Origin: Nematostella vectensis
Taxonomy: Eukaryota; Cnidaria; Anthozoa; Actiniaria; Edwardsiidae
Assembly: GCF_932526225.1 (NCBI RefSeq)
Contig: NC_064037.1
Span: 8,416,203 to 8,476,202 of the forward strand
Reading direction: 5' to 3'
Length of the DNA stretch: 60,000 nt
The first letter of the stretch is position 1, and each line of letters starts with the position of its first letter. Under the pieces are notes generated by a model that worked only from the letters and a program-made list of their open reading frames with translations, was not told the DNA's origin and ran no database searches. Shown here piece after piece: positions 1 to 10,530 of the stretch. The position numbers and the translations under genes are program-made.

Positions 1-1586
1 ATCATTTTCTCCTGGATAACTCCTTTGATCTCTTCCATGCAGGCGAGTATGTGGGCTACGAGATGGACGACCCAAGCCTGCGGGATGAGGATGGTCCTCC
101 TACTTACATCTACGCGATCGTGGTGGAGGAAATCCCAGGAGAGGAGAGCACTGCGCTCTTTCTAACTCGGAAGTACAAGATCAACATCGGTGACGACCGG
201 GAGGTAATCGCAGATGGAATTGATCTGTATAAGTTCAGACGACCACCAGACGCACAACGTGATGGCACTGGCATGGAACTTGTCAAACGTGCTAGTGAGA
301 GTGAAGTACCTCCTCCCAAGCACACTGGGGTTCTTAAGGATGCCCTTGGCGAAGTGACAAGAGTTCTCGAAGAGGCATGGAAACTGCCCTTGGAAACACG
401 CAGGAAGATCATCAAACGACTCTTCCTCAAGTGGCACCCAGACAAGAACCCGGACGATGTTGAGTTCTGCACTAAGGTGTTTCAGCACCTTCAGAATGAG
501 ATTCAAAGGCTGGAGAGCGGAAAAGCCAGTGTCTTTCACTCTTCTGGCTTCTCTGATTTCCATGGCTTTTCTCAGAGGTGGGGTAGACGAGCCCGCAGCT
601 ACGGACAAAGCTGGAGTAGCTATGGAACTAGTCGCGGGTATAGCGGGGGATGGTCTAGTTACCGTTCCTCTTATGTGCCGAGGAGCTCTGGGCGCAGGAA
701 CCCTCAGCCCACAGAATCGCGACGATGGTTTCGCCAAGCTGAGGCGGATCTCGCGGCGGTTGCGAATGATCTGGGTGTTCTGAACATGTACTACGAATGG
801 GGATGCTTCAAGTCTCATCAGGTCAGTGACAAAGTAACAGTCGTGCCTTTATTTAGCGGCCCTTTCTAATGTCTCGAGACATCGATTATTCAAATCACTG
901 CATACAGTGTTTTTATTTTGGTATGAGGGAAATTGCTCTATAGGGAGGGGATCTTATGATAATTCTAAGCGTACGACTCTTCTTGTCTCTTACAAACAAA
1001 GCTTCTATATGTGAAGTGATTTGACATATTCATCGGACAGAATGGCTGGACATTTCCGTATGCCATAAATTAAAAGACAGAAATCACTGGCGCGTTACCT
1101 CATTAACTAGCCGGCGGTAGATTCAAATACAGAGAAAACGGCGAAATGGCGAAATTTAGTGAGTCATAACTCACTAAATTTTTAGTTTTGAAATCAGTTT
1201 CACGGGAATTATGTTAAGCAAGGGTAGATCTTCAAATTAATACAGACTGAAAGTTGTTTGCTTGAAATAACCCTACGATGCTATAATGTGTTCTCCTTGA
1301 CCTTAAGGCTGCTGAAAAGGCACTAAAGGCTGCCCAGTTCTCATTGGACGCGACCAACGTTCGCATACACGACCTACACATGATCGCCAGGTGTTTAGAC
1401 GATTCCACACTCAGCAGCCTCGCCGTGCAGCTTGAAGGCCTGGTTGGTAACTCTATGCGCATGCGCTACCCAGACTGCATGGTTTCTCCCAGAATCCCTC
1501 ACGATGTGTACACAAGACAGCAAAGTCAAGAGGCGTATTGTCTGGCCAAAGAGATCTTGAATCGAGTCAGGGAGAGATTTTTCTAG
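1..1586 (+). CDS. Sacsin-like protein, 3' end (copy A): J domain and HEPN domain
   Basis: This is the C-terminal part of a giant sacsin-family co-chaperone; the gene starts before the window. The first exon is open in the frame starting at base 3 and ends at 821 with donor CAG|GTCAGT. The second exon starts at 1308 after CTTAAG and stops at 1584-1586; the intron is phase 0. Joined this way the frame gives a J domain (LPLETRRKIIKRLF, then KWHPDKNP with the Hsp70-stimulating HPD, near 380-510), a Ser/Tyr/Gly/Arg-rich linker (540-700), and a HEPN domain that starts at RRWFRQAEADL and continues in the second exon from AAEKALKAAQ. Without splicing, the first exon would read into an unrelated tail. 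Compared with copy B it has an extra GVL (9 bp) just after NDL in the HEPN domain and a shorter C-terminus. In the sacsin family the J domain works with Hsp70 and HEPN mediates dimerisation or nucleotide binding; function here is inferred. Confidence 0.85.
822..1307 (+). other. Intron splitting the HEPN domain of copy A
   Basis: This phase-0 intron has a GTCAGT donor and a CTTAAG acceptor. The equivalent intron in copy B (9443-9934) is almost the same length and sequence, differing by small indels such as the sequence around 1146-1170. That shows the two 3' ends are recent duplicates including non-coding DNA. Confidence 0.75.
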
Positions 1587-1700
1587 AGTAACAGGTAGGA
1601 GACTATTTAAGTAATGACTTGGAATCACACATAAAATTGTGTCAATGAGAGATACAGCAACAGGAAGGAGTCTATAAGTAATGACTGGGCATCGCACAAG
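1565..1700 (+). repeat. Degenerate ~70-bp repeat overlapping the end of copy A
   Basis: About two imperfect units carry AGAGAT..., CAGGTAGGA or CAGGAAGGA, AGTAATGAC and ATCACACA in order. The first unit contains the stop codon of copy A. The same family forms about five units after copy B (10190-10530). Confidence 0.5.
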
Positions 1701-3353
1701 TTAACTATAATGCTTGGTGCAAACTAGTGACATAACGACATGGGCGCGCGCACTCTTATGTTCGTATGTACATAAAGACATGAGCTAAACAGAGTGCGCG
1801 CCCATGTCGTTATGTCGTTATGTTACTAGTGTGCACCAGGCATTAAAATCACATAGCTCTAGCCCTTGTTTATGCTGGCAGTTTACTTGCTTGATCCATC
1901 ACGGGGCTAACGCTCAAAACGTAAGCGAAATTACCATATTTTAATAGTGTAAGTCCTAAAATATATTTGGTACGCTGGCGCTACAATTGGTTTGATCAAA
2001 GGGGCTAACGCTCCTATTATCAGTGACCTTTTCCTGTTTCAAGATGTAAAACCCCAAAACTACCCATGGTGCACTGGTAGTATGCTTTCTTGATTCATGA
2101 AGAGTCGAACGCTCAAAACATCAGTGACATCTTTTAATTTTATGCAGGAGTAAAACCTTCCCAGGTAGATCACGTTGTATGTTGTCTCGCTAGCCATCCT
2201 AAAGTTATTTTTTATGGTTCACAGGGCGACATCCCTGTATGAAATGACTTGGAAAGTGTTGTACAGAAAGACGGGAAGCACTTGAGAGTCCGACCTTTCA
2301 CTTCACTTTCAATGTAGTTTCACACATTTGTTATAGTTATATTGTTACTGTTTACGAAAGCAGTTTTCGCTATCGTTATAGTTTCCGTTTCCATTTCGTT
2401 ATGTTTTTTTATTTTTTATTAGCAGATAATTTTAAGGCACGAACATTAGTTAGTCGCGTTAGATCTAGTTTAGAAACAGAGGATAAGCGTTGAATTTCAT
2501 TGACTGACAATTGATTAAAGTAGGTTCCATTTAGTAAGCGTGAAGTAAATCCACAACGGGAGCCGGATTTTAGATTGCAAAGTAAATGTTTTTTTGAAAA
2601 CCATCATATAGTACGTCTGAACACTTAAAAAAATAGTTGTAAGGTAAATCACCAATAAATCTTATTAAACGAGCTTTGTGTTGGAATTCAAGCGGTTGAC
2701 GAAATACCACGAATTATTTTAATTTATTTTAGTTTATTTTAATTACATGGTGTACAGTCAAATTTTAAGTAACTGCTCATTGTTTCATGCTTGTCTCATA
2801 GTCTGCGAATCGACATTTTTGGTGGATGACTTTGCCACAACTCCATTCATGTGTCTCTGTAGCCAATAACGTGCGTCTTTGAGCTGTAACTGGGAAACAA
2901 GGCCATGCGTTTGGAGTTAGGTCTAGTAGTGAACGAGTAAGGATAATGGGATACTTGCACTGAGAAAGCACGCAGCGGCCGTCACGCCAGAGTGCGGAGG
3001 AAATCTAAATTATTTCAATAAAAATCAGCCCTTTCTGACAAAGAAACTTTCTGGCTGATTTTAAGTGCTAGATAAATTATTTGTTGTTTTTATTTTGCCA
3101 CAAAAAGTCTGAGCGCGCGCGTTTTGCCAAAACGTCGTGTGATTTCTTAAGCAAGTCGCCTATTAATGGTAGACCCCCGCATACCCCTCTTCTTGAGCTA
3201 GACGTCTAGCACGTACATGTAGAGATTAGTCCAGGGCGACCTCTAGCTCTCGCATCCCGCCTGGCCGCACCCCTACCAAGGTACTTCTACCCTTAGCCAT
3301 ACCTATTGAAAGGTTGCCCTTAGCCCCCAGCCTGGCCCTGGTGCCACGCCTTT
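1587..3353. other. Intergenic DNA between copies A and B
   Basis: About 1860-2340 matches the DNA downstream of copy B (about 10560-10980): shared phrases include TTTATGCTGGCAGTT, ACGGGGCTAACGCTCAAAAC and TTTGGTACGCTGGCG. The duplicated block therefore extends several hundred bases past the genes. From about 2350 to 3350 I see only AT-rich, unrecognised sequence and no convincing exon. Confidence 0.5.
1711..1842. mobile_element. Palindromic MITE/foldback element (~130 bp)
   Basis: The left arm (1711-1756, starting TGCTTGGTGCAAACTAGTGA) is the reverse complement of the right arm (1791-1842, ending ACTAGTGTGCACCAGGCA), apart from a few mismatches and a duplicated GTCGTTAT in the right arm. The roughly 35-bp centre is unique. 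No coding capacity is present, so it is a non-autonomous inverted-repeat element or hairpin. Copy B's downstream region lacks it at the matching position, so it inserted after, or was lost since, the duplication. Confidence 0.6.
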
Positions 3354-4013
3354 TTACCGTACCTGCAGGGATGAATCGTGGTCGGTCTCGTCCACCTGGA
3401 ACTCCCCCTCGCTGTTCACGTAGTTGATGAACGCCGTTTTGCTCCAGTCGTTAAAGTACCGGATAATCGGGTTGGCGTTCTTGCCATTTAATTGCTCTTT
3501 AAAGGTAATCATTTTGTCAATCAACCCTTTTCCATGACTGCTCTGTAAAATCGAAGCGGGCTTTGTGACAATCCCACTCGCCAGGTTGCCTGTCTTGACA
3601 CGTGGTCGTTTCATTGGTAGCCACGAGTAAAGTTTACCCCTGCAAGTCTTTGTGTAGTTCTTCTGCGCGTGCGTATTATCCGGGGTCTTGTTGAGCTGAA
3701 GGGTGGTTGCCTTCACGCTGTATTTTGTATAAATGTCATCTAGATAATGCTCGATTAGAGCCACTCGTTCGGTGTCCTGTAGCTCACGCTCCACCCTCTT
3801 TTGTTCACGATCAACTTCTTCCGCTAATTCTCGGTGCTTTTGACGCTTCAGTGACTCCTCTTGCTTTGTTGTGAGTTTTTCTTGCTTCTTACTCATTCCC
3901 CCAGAGCACCCAGTCCCTTCCTCAGAGCCCTTGGTCGCCTTGCCCTCGCTCTCTACATACTGATGAAAAACATAGTTTTCACGGTTCGATAAAAAAGATG
4001 CGACAGTTTTCAT
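3354..4013 (-). CDS. Hypothetical coiled-coil protein or exon (219 aa)
   Basis: This is an unbroken minus-strand frame from an ATG in good context (CACCATGA, at 4013). Residues ~40-90 are strongly charged and heptad-like (KKQEKLTTKQEESLKRQKHR, EEVDREQKRVERELQD), predicting a coiled coil. The rest is basic then mixed, with no family I recognise. The frame stops three codons after a CAG|GTACGG donor-like site (near 3360), so it may be an exon spliced further left rather than a complete gene. It abuts the left breakpoint of sacsin copy B on the opposite strand. A further minus-strand open stretch lies at about 4070-4180, but I could not join the two with consistent phase. Unknown function. Confidence 0.35.
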   Translation of the reverse strand: MKTVASFLSNRENYVFHQYVESEGKATKGSEEGTGCSGGMSKKQEKLTTKQEESLKRQKHRELAEEVDREQKRVERELQDTERVALIEHYLDDIYTKYSVKATTLQLNKTPDNTHAQKNYTKTCRGKLYSWLPMKRPRVKTGNLASGIVTKPASILQSSHGKGLIDKMITFKEQLNGKNANPIIRYFNDWSKTAFINYVNSEGEFQVDETDHDSSLQVR

Positions 4014-4177
4014 GGTGAGGTTACATCCAAAGTCAATGACCTAGCTGTCATGTGGAAGACAACAGTTTCACCTACTTGTCAGTTATCTTGCCCTTGTCTT
4101 CAGACCACTTGATCACCTCGCACAAGTCCTTCTCGCTTTTTCCGCCATTTCTCGTGACGTCACCAAGCTTGCGAGGT

Positions 4178-5292
4178 CTGTTATCTAAGCGAGCACTTTC
4201 CCGTAGAGAATGCAACAATGTTCCGATTCCCTTTGCGTGATGTTCACATGGCTTCCAATTCTAAGATAAGCAACAAGCCATTTGATATCGAACAACTCAA
4301 CAAACTGGTGCAGACGTTCAAGGCAGAAATGTTCCACTCCTTGCTATTTGTCAACAACGTTAGGGAAATCTCTCTCTGCGAAATAAGTGAAGTTTCTGGA
4401 CAGCCATTCGACGAGTACAAAGTCACGGCGACCTTGTCACCTGAAGACGAAAAAAATCTAGAATAATTTGCTGGCTACGTTAACGAAACAACGAAACTTC
4501 GAGAAGTCTCCGCAAGGGAGTGTTTCTTTGGAGGACGTTGAAAAGAGAGAAGTCTCCTACGTGGTAAGCCTTGAAGATAACCAAGGCAAGAAACAGAGAT
4601 TTCTCGTTGTTCAGCGATGTGGATTTGAACGTGATGCCGAGGTGCCGTTTTGTGTTAACTCTGCTGTGAAGAAACTGGAACTCGGTCTGCTACCACGAGG
4701 AGGGGTTGCTACCTTTCTGGACTCCCCTTCGACTATTGTCAAGAACGCATTCTGCTTCCTTCCATTACCTTTCACAACTGGCCTTCCTGTCCACGTTAAT
4801 GGCCATTTTGCCCTTGATCACGAGGCAAGACGCAACCTATGGCGCTAAGAATGTACAGGAGATCACCGGCGCGCGTGGAATACAATGCTTCTCAAGTCCG
4901 TGGTGGCGCCTTGTTATGTGACCCTCTTAAGTGAGATGAGGCAACACCTAAGAATCCAAGACACTGACGCTGTTATTGGAAGGAATGAAGCGCTCCAGCA
5001 AACGGAACAGTACTTGCAATTGTTCCCGAATCTACACAATAGGAAACAATATTGGGACGAACTAGCGAAGGAAGTGTACCGCTACATTGGAGACAAGGAA
5101 GTCCCCCTTCTGCCTGTCCATCGCCCAGTTGAAGATGAGTCTGCGAGTGAAAAGAAGGAAAAGGATGAACAAGCTTCACGTGTGAAGATCGAGTGGTTTG
5201 CCTCAAAAGAAGAGGGTGGTCGTGAGCTGTTTTTCAATGATTTAAGTACCGTGACAGCCGAACAGTTCAAGAAAGATGATGCCTGCAAATAG
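4178..5292 (+). pseudogene. Broken 5' part of sacsin-like copy B (third-repeat fragment)
   Basis: Sequence similarity to copy C starts abruptly near 4178 (copy C ~56421), in the middle of the third sacsin repeat, so everything N-terminal is missing. Reading against copy C, the fragment has: an in-frame TAA after KNLE (4464-4466) where C encodes EE; scrambled bases and a frame change at about 4480-4500; an in-frame TAA after RRNLWR (4846-4848) where C has TCA; and a 14-bp deletion plus a TAG near 5283-5292 where C reads through. Conserved islands include FRFPLRDVHMAS and FCFLPLPFTTGLPVHVNGHF. These lesions mean this segment cannot encode the normal protein. The downstream part is intact and listed separately. 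Confidence 0.8.
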
Positions 5293-8200
5293 TGTTAGCT
5301 TTACCAGTTATCGTACCTCGTTGTATTCCGATAGGGAAGCTGTTCTTTTAACCGACACGCTTCTGCGCAGCGGCCTGAACCTAGCCGAGGCTCCACTTAA
5401 CCTTTTCAACAACTTCAAAAAATCAGATGTAGATGTAGCATGCGTTAATCCAGAAGACGTCCTCTCCTTTTACCACACAGGCAGCAACATCGAGTGCCTT
5501 CCCCAATGTCTAAAAGACACTGGGATAAAGAACGTGGAAAACCTGTTACTTGTGTTGGCGTACTGCAAACATTCCGATAAGTTTCTTAAAAGTCTTCACG
5601 GGCTGCCCTTGTTGCTAACACAAGATGGAATGCTGAGAATGTTTGACGAGGAAAACCCGGTCTTTCTAACGACACACCACACCCTTACCCCAAGAAATGC
5701 CTCACTCTTTGTGCACCGTAACCTCTTCAACATTGTCTTTTATGAGGCCCTGTCTAAATCAAATGTCTTCAAGCGGTTCGATATTGCCGCTTTTGCAAAG
5801 CTACTACCTAACAACCTCGAACGGAAGTACAATGTTAGCGATGAATTTATCGAATGGGATCCTATTTCAGACAACAAGAATGACCTGCCCTCGAGGGGAT
5901 GGCTGTTCGACGTCTGGAAGCTCATGAAAAGTGAGATAAAAGATGCGATAAAGAACTGTGTCAAGCAGAACCATAATGAGGTAACATTGGAGTACAAATC
6001 GAGAATAGCTCAAAATGTAGTAGCTCCTCTTCAAAATTGGTGTCTATTACCTGTCGAACAGACCGAGTGCTCGTCGCTGGCTTCAAGTGGAACACGTCAT
6101 CGGCAACTGTTGGCACCTTTTTCTATGTCAAAACTTGTTGTGTCGCTTCCATCTCAAGTTGTGCATTTCCGTTCCGATTCTATTTGTGGCGTACTACGAA
6201 AGCTGGCACTTCCAGAGATCAACACGCGGGTTATAGTATCACCCTGCAACACAAGCATCATATCTGAAAGCAATGCTGACTCCTTGGCTCGCCTGCTTGT
6301 CGCCAATGTTGACAATCCAAGACTGATCCTCTCAGCGCTTTCCCACAAGCTAAATAAAGTCGAACTCCCTTCTACCATCACCTCGAAGGATTGCAAAGAG
6401 GTGCTCACATACTTCAACGGCAACGTGACATCACTTTGTCCTGACGACTCTTATTGTTTGGAGACACTACCATTTCACGAAACAGTGAATGGCGAACACA
6501 CCAGTATCGCTGAAAAGAAAGTATATGTTCTACCATCTGAAATACCCAAGGCTGGATTAAACATCTGGGAAAGAAGTGGGCTAGTGTTTTTGAAAGAGGA
6601 CCAAAGGCTTGAGGCTTTGTATCAATTCCTGGATTGCCTGTGCAAGAATTCCGTGGATATATATTGTGAAGTTATTTTGCCTCGTTTCCAAGATATGACA
6701 CAGCAAGCTCACATTGACCATTTGCAATTTCTGGACGGAAAACTTGGTACACTTCAGGTGCAGCAGGACGGCACGCCAGACAAAAATAGACTCATTTCTT
6801 CATTGAGCAGCCTTAAGTTTCTCCCTGGCGTTGTACATGGCCAGCTGAAGCCCGCCTCTTCCTTCTACGATCCACGCATCCATGTTTTCAAAATTATGCT
6901 TGAAAGCAAGGCAGGGTCATTTCCTCCAACGCCGTTTAACTCTGACTATTGGCTATCATTCTTGTGTAAGATCGGGCTTATCCACATCGTTAGCAACCAG
7001 AAGTTCGTAGAATTTGCTGAAGAAGTGGCAAATGAAGCCAAATGTTCTAGAACCGATGCCACCTTCAAGAAGTCGCTGACTCTTATCAAACATCTTTTCA
7101 ACCGAGAAGACATAACAACTAGCCCCTTGTTAGCAGATATCAAGAACACAAAGTTCGTCCCTCCCCACAAGGTCAGCGAGGCTCTGTCTCGGCTCTGCCC
7201 TACATTTGGAAGCAACGTGAATGGTGAGCTCTCGTACATCCCCTTCAATGGGTCAGTCCTACCCAACCACGAGACAATCTCATGGACGAGTGCGAATATT
7301 CTACACCGGCAAGCATGTCCGCCTTGGCCCTTAAGGGGCATTGAACAAATGCTTGGAATCTACGAAAAGCCACCTGTGGAAGTAGTCGTTGCACACTGTT
7401 TGACGATTTCCAAACGTTTTGCCAAGACGCTCAACGAGGACACGAAGAATCTGACGGAACCTTGCAAGATAAAGGATGTTATGGAAGATCTTTATGATTT
7501 TCTATCGACTTGCGCTGACGATGTTTCAGTAGATCGCCTAAAAAACGCACAGTGCATTCTCGTCGCGAACGGAAAACGCGTCGTTCTTCCACGCCAGATT
7601 GTTGTCAAATCCTCCATAGAGATCCCTCCGTATCTGTACAAGATCCCGCTCGAGCTCGGGAAGTTCCACGAACTGTTCAAGCGGCTCGGTGCCACTGGCA
7701 CTGTAACAGTACAGCAGTATGTATCAGTCCTTGACATGATCCATAAAGAGTGTGGCAACAAATGCATGGATCCTAATGAGATGAAAAGCTCTCTAATGGC
7801 AACCAAAGGAATATTTGATCTGCTTTCACAGAGCAAACAAACCCCTGATGAAATGGAGCATCTGTTCTTACCAGGTGCGAGAAAAAGTGAAAAAGACCGG
7901 GTGTATTTAGTCCCCTCCCACCAGCTTATTTGTGATGATGCGCCGCACTTTCGCGATAGAATCGACGGATTTGAAGAGGTTTTGTTGATTAGGCTAAAAG
8001 ACTGCTGGCTGGAAAACGCCAGTGATGACACGCTTGTCTGTAAGCTACCAGAGAAGGTCCGTCCTCAAATGATGACTCAGGTAGTGGAAGAGAGGCTACT
8101 TAATAATGATAATAAAGCATGTGATGACGACGACCAATCAAATGTGGCAGCAAGACAACTCAGACAGGTTATCAATTCGGATGAATTCTGCCTAGGATTC

Positions 8201-10312
8201 GCCCGCCTCGTCAAGCACGAAGACTACGAGAACCAAAACGAAACAAGGCCAGATATTCTGAGCGACATCAAGAGTAAGCTTGCTAGTCTTCGAGTTGTCA
8301 GTGGTCCAGAACTGCGCACACAGCTTTTCTACAAAGAGCATGCAATTCCTGGTAGTGATTCCAAAGTTGACTGCTTCGATGAACACAGCAATACCGATAA
8401 CATCGTGACACTCTACGTCAACACAGACATTCAATCAATTCAGCCAAAGATTGCTGAGGTCGTCAATAGAATTGCTGGTAAGGTTCTTACAAATCTGGTG
8501 TACCTAGCACCACTTCTTAGCATGCCTCCTTGGGAAATTAGCTTGTACCTGGACAAGAATAAGATCCGTGAGGACAACAGTGTGGAGACGTCGTATCTGC
8601 CCGAGCCTGGTTCCTATGTTCACCTGGATCATCATTTTCTCCTGGATAACTCCTTTGATCACTTCCACGCAGGCGAGTATGTGGGCTACGAGATGGACGA
8701 CCCAAGCCTGCGGAATGAGGATGGTCCTCCTACTTACATCTACGCGATCGTGGTGGAGGAAATCCCAGGAGAGGAGAGCACTGCGCTCCTTCTAACTCGG
8801 AAGTACAAGATCAACATCGGTGACGACCGGGAGGTAATCGCAGATGGAATTGATCTGTATAAGTTCAGACGACCACCAGACGCACAACGTGATGGCACTG
8901 GCATGGAACTTGTCAAACGTGCTAGTGAGAGTGAAGTACCTCCTCCCAAGCACACTGGGGTTCTTAAGGATGCCCTTGGCGAAGTGACAAGAGTTCTCGA
9001 AGAGGCATGGAAACTGCCCTTGGAAACACGCAGGAAGATCATCAAACGACTCTTCTTCAAGTGGCACCCAGACAAGAACCCGGACGATGTTGAGTTCTGC
9101 ACTAAGGTGTTTCAGCACCTTCAGAATGAGATTCAAAGGCTGGAGATCGGAAAAGCCAGTGTCTTTCACTCCTCTGGCTTCTCTGATTTCCATGGCTTTT
9201 CTCAGAGGTGGGGTAGACGAGCCCGCAGTTACGGACAAAGCTGGAGTAGCTATGGAACTAGTCGCGGGTATAGCGGGGGATGGTCTAGTTACCGTTCCTC
9301 TTATGTGCCGAGGAGCTCTGGGCGCAGGAACCCTCAGCCCACAGAATCGCGACGATGGTTTCGCCAAGCTGAGGCGGATCTCGCGGCGGTTGCGAATGAT
9401 CTGAACATGTACTACGAATGGGGATGCTTCAAGTCTCATCAGGTCAGTGACAAAGTAACAGTCGTGCCTTTATTTAGCGGCCCTTTCTAATGTCTCGAGA
9501 CATCGATTATTCAAATCACTGTATACAGTGTTTTATTTTGGTATGAGGGAAATTGCTCATTAGGGAGGGGATCTTATAATTCTAAGCGTACGACTCTTCT
9601 TGTCTCTTACAAACAAAGCTTCTATATGTGAAGTGATTTGACATATTCATCGGACATAATGGCTGGACATTTCCGTATGCCATAAATTAAAAGACAGAAA
9701 TCACTGGCGCGTTACCTCTTAACTAGCCGGCGGTAGATTCAAATACAGAGAAAACGGCGAAATGGCCGTCATTGCGCGCGACTAAAACTGTCATAACTCA
9801 CTAAATTTTTAGTTTTGAAATCAGTTTCACGGGAATTATGTTAAGCAAGGGTGGATCTTCAAATTAATACAGACTGAAAGTCGTTTGCTTGAAATAACCC
9901 TACGATGCTATAATGCGTTCTCCTCGACCTTAAGGCTGCTGAAAAGGCACTAAAGGCTGCCCAGTTCTCATTGGACGCGACCAACGTTCGCATACACGAC
10001 CTACACAGGATCGCCAGCTGTTTAGACGATTCCACACTCAGCAGCCTCGCCGTGCAGCTTGAAGGCCTGGTTGGTAACTCTATGCGCATGCGCTACCCAG
10101 ACTGCATGTCTTCTCCCAGAATCCCTCACGATTTTTACACGAGACATCAAAGTCGAGAGGCGTATCGTCTGGCCAAGGCGATCTTGAATCGAGTCAAGGA
10201 GAGATTTGTCGATCAGGTAGGACGCTATCTAGTATGGGCTTTTATACAATCACATAGAACCGAGTCAAGGAGAGATGCAGCAGCAGCAGCTAGGAAGCTA
10301 TGTAAGTTATGA
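5276..10312 (+). CDS. Truncated ('headless') sacsin-like protein, copy B: C-terminal region with J and HEPN domains
   Basis: A continuous frame runs from ATGATG at 5276 to a donor at 9442 (CAG|GTCAGT), then an exon 9935-10312 after CTTAAG; both junctions are phase 0. Unspliced, the frame would stop at 9490. The predicted ~1,500-aa protein matches the C-terminal half of copy C residue for residue where they overlap (5292-7763). It then continues into the J domain (LPLETRRKIIKRLFFKWHPDKNP, 9020-9080), the Ser/Tyr/Gly linker, and HEPN (RRWFRQAEADLAAVANDLN... then AAEKALKAAQ... in the last exon). It lacks every HSP90-like repeat. The last exon reads about 29 codons past the point where copy A stops. 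The start is the first ATG after the last lesion; whether it is transcribed is unknown. It may be a relic that has not yet acquired stops, or a functional short paralogue. Confidence 0.6.
9443..9934 (+). other. Intron splitting the HEPN domain of copy B
   Basis: This phase-0 GT-AG intron is homologous to 822-1307 in copy A. Removing it restores the HEPN helix pair across the junction (...CFKSHQ / AAEKALKAAQ...). Confidence 0.7.
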
Positions 10313-10530
10313 CTTGGTATCACACATGTGGTCTCAAAAAGTTTTCTAGATCAAAGGTAGGAAGTTATGTGAGTTATTGCTTGTTATGACACATCTGAGG
10401 GGAGAGATTTAGAGTATCAATAGGTTGGAAGCAATGTAAGTAATGACTGGGTATCACATATGTGGTGAGAGAGATTTGATTAGTGAAACAGGTAGGAAAC
10501 TTCTGTAAGTTATGACCGGGAAACATACAT
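10190..10530 (+). repeat. Imperfect ~70-bp tandem repeats at the 3' end of copy B
   Basis: About five diverged units share AGAGAT(T), then a CAGGTAGGA-type motif, then TATGTAAGTTATGACT and ATCACACATGTGG. The first unit lies in the final coding exon and the rest in the 3' flank. The units carry repeated donor-like strings (GTAGGA, GTAAGT), so alternative 3' splicing is conceivable. Confidence 0.5.

Noticed and set aside
2777-2971. 64-aa minus-strand frame beginning near DGRCVLSQCKY
   Set aside because: It briefly resembled a transposase-like DGRC...KY motif, but the similarity does not continue and no splice context supports it.
4178-5292. Possibility that introns remove the stops in the 5' part of copy B
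   Set aside because: The matching region of copy C is a single uninterrupted exon. No GT-AG pairs around the three lesions restore frame without deleting conserved motifs.
162-9439. Long minus-strand frames opposite copies A and B (162-818, 8792-9439)
   Set aside because: Shadows of the conserved J/HEPN coding sequence; they carry no independent motifs.
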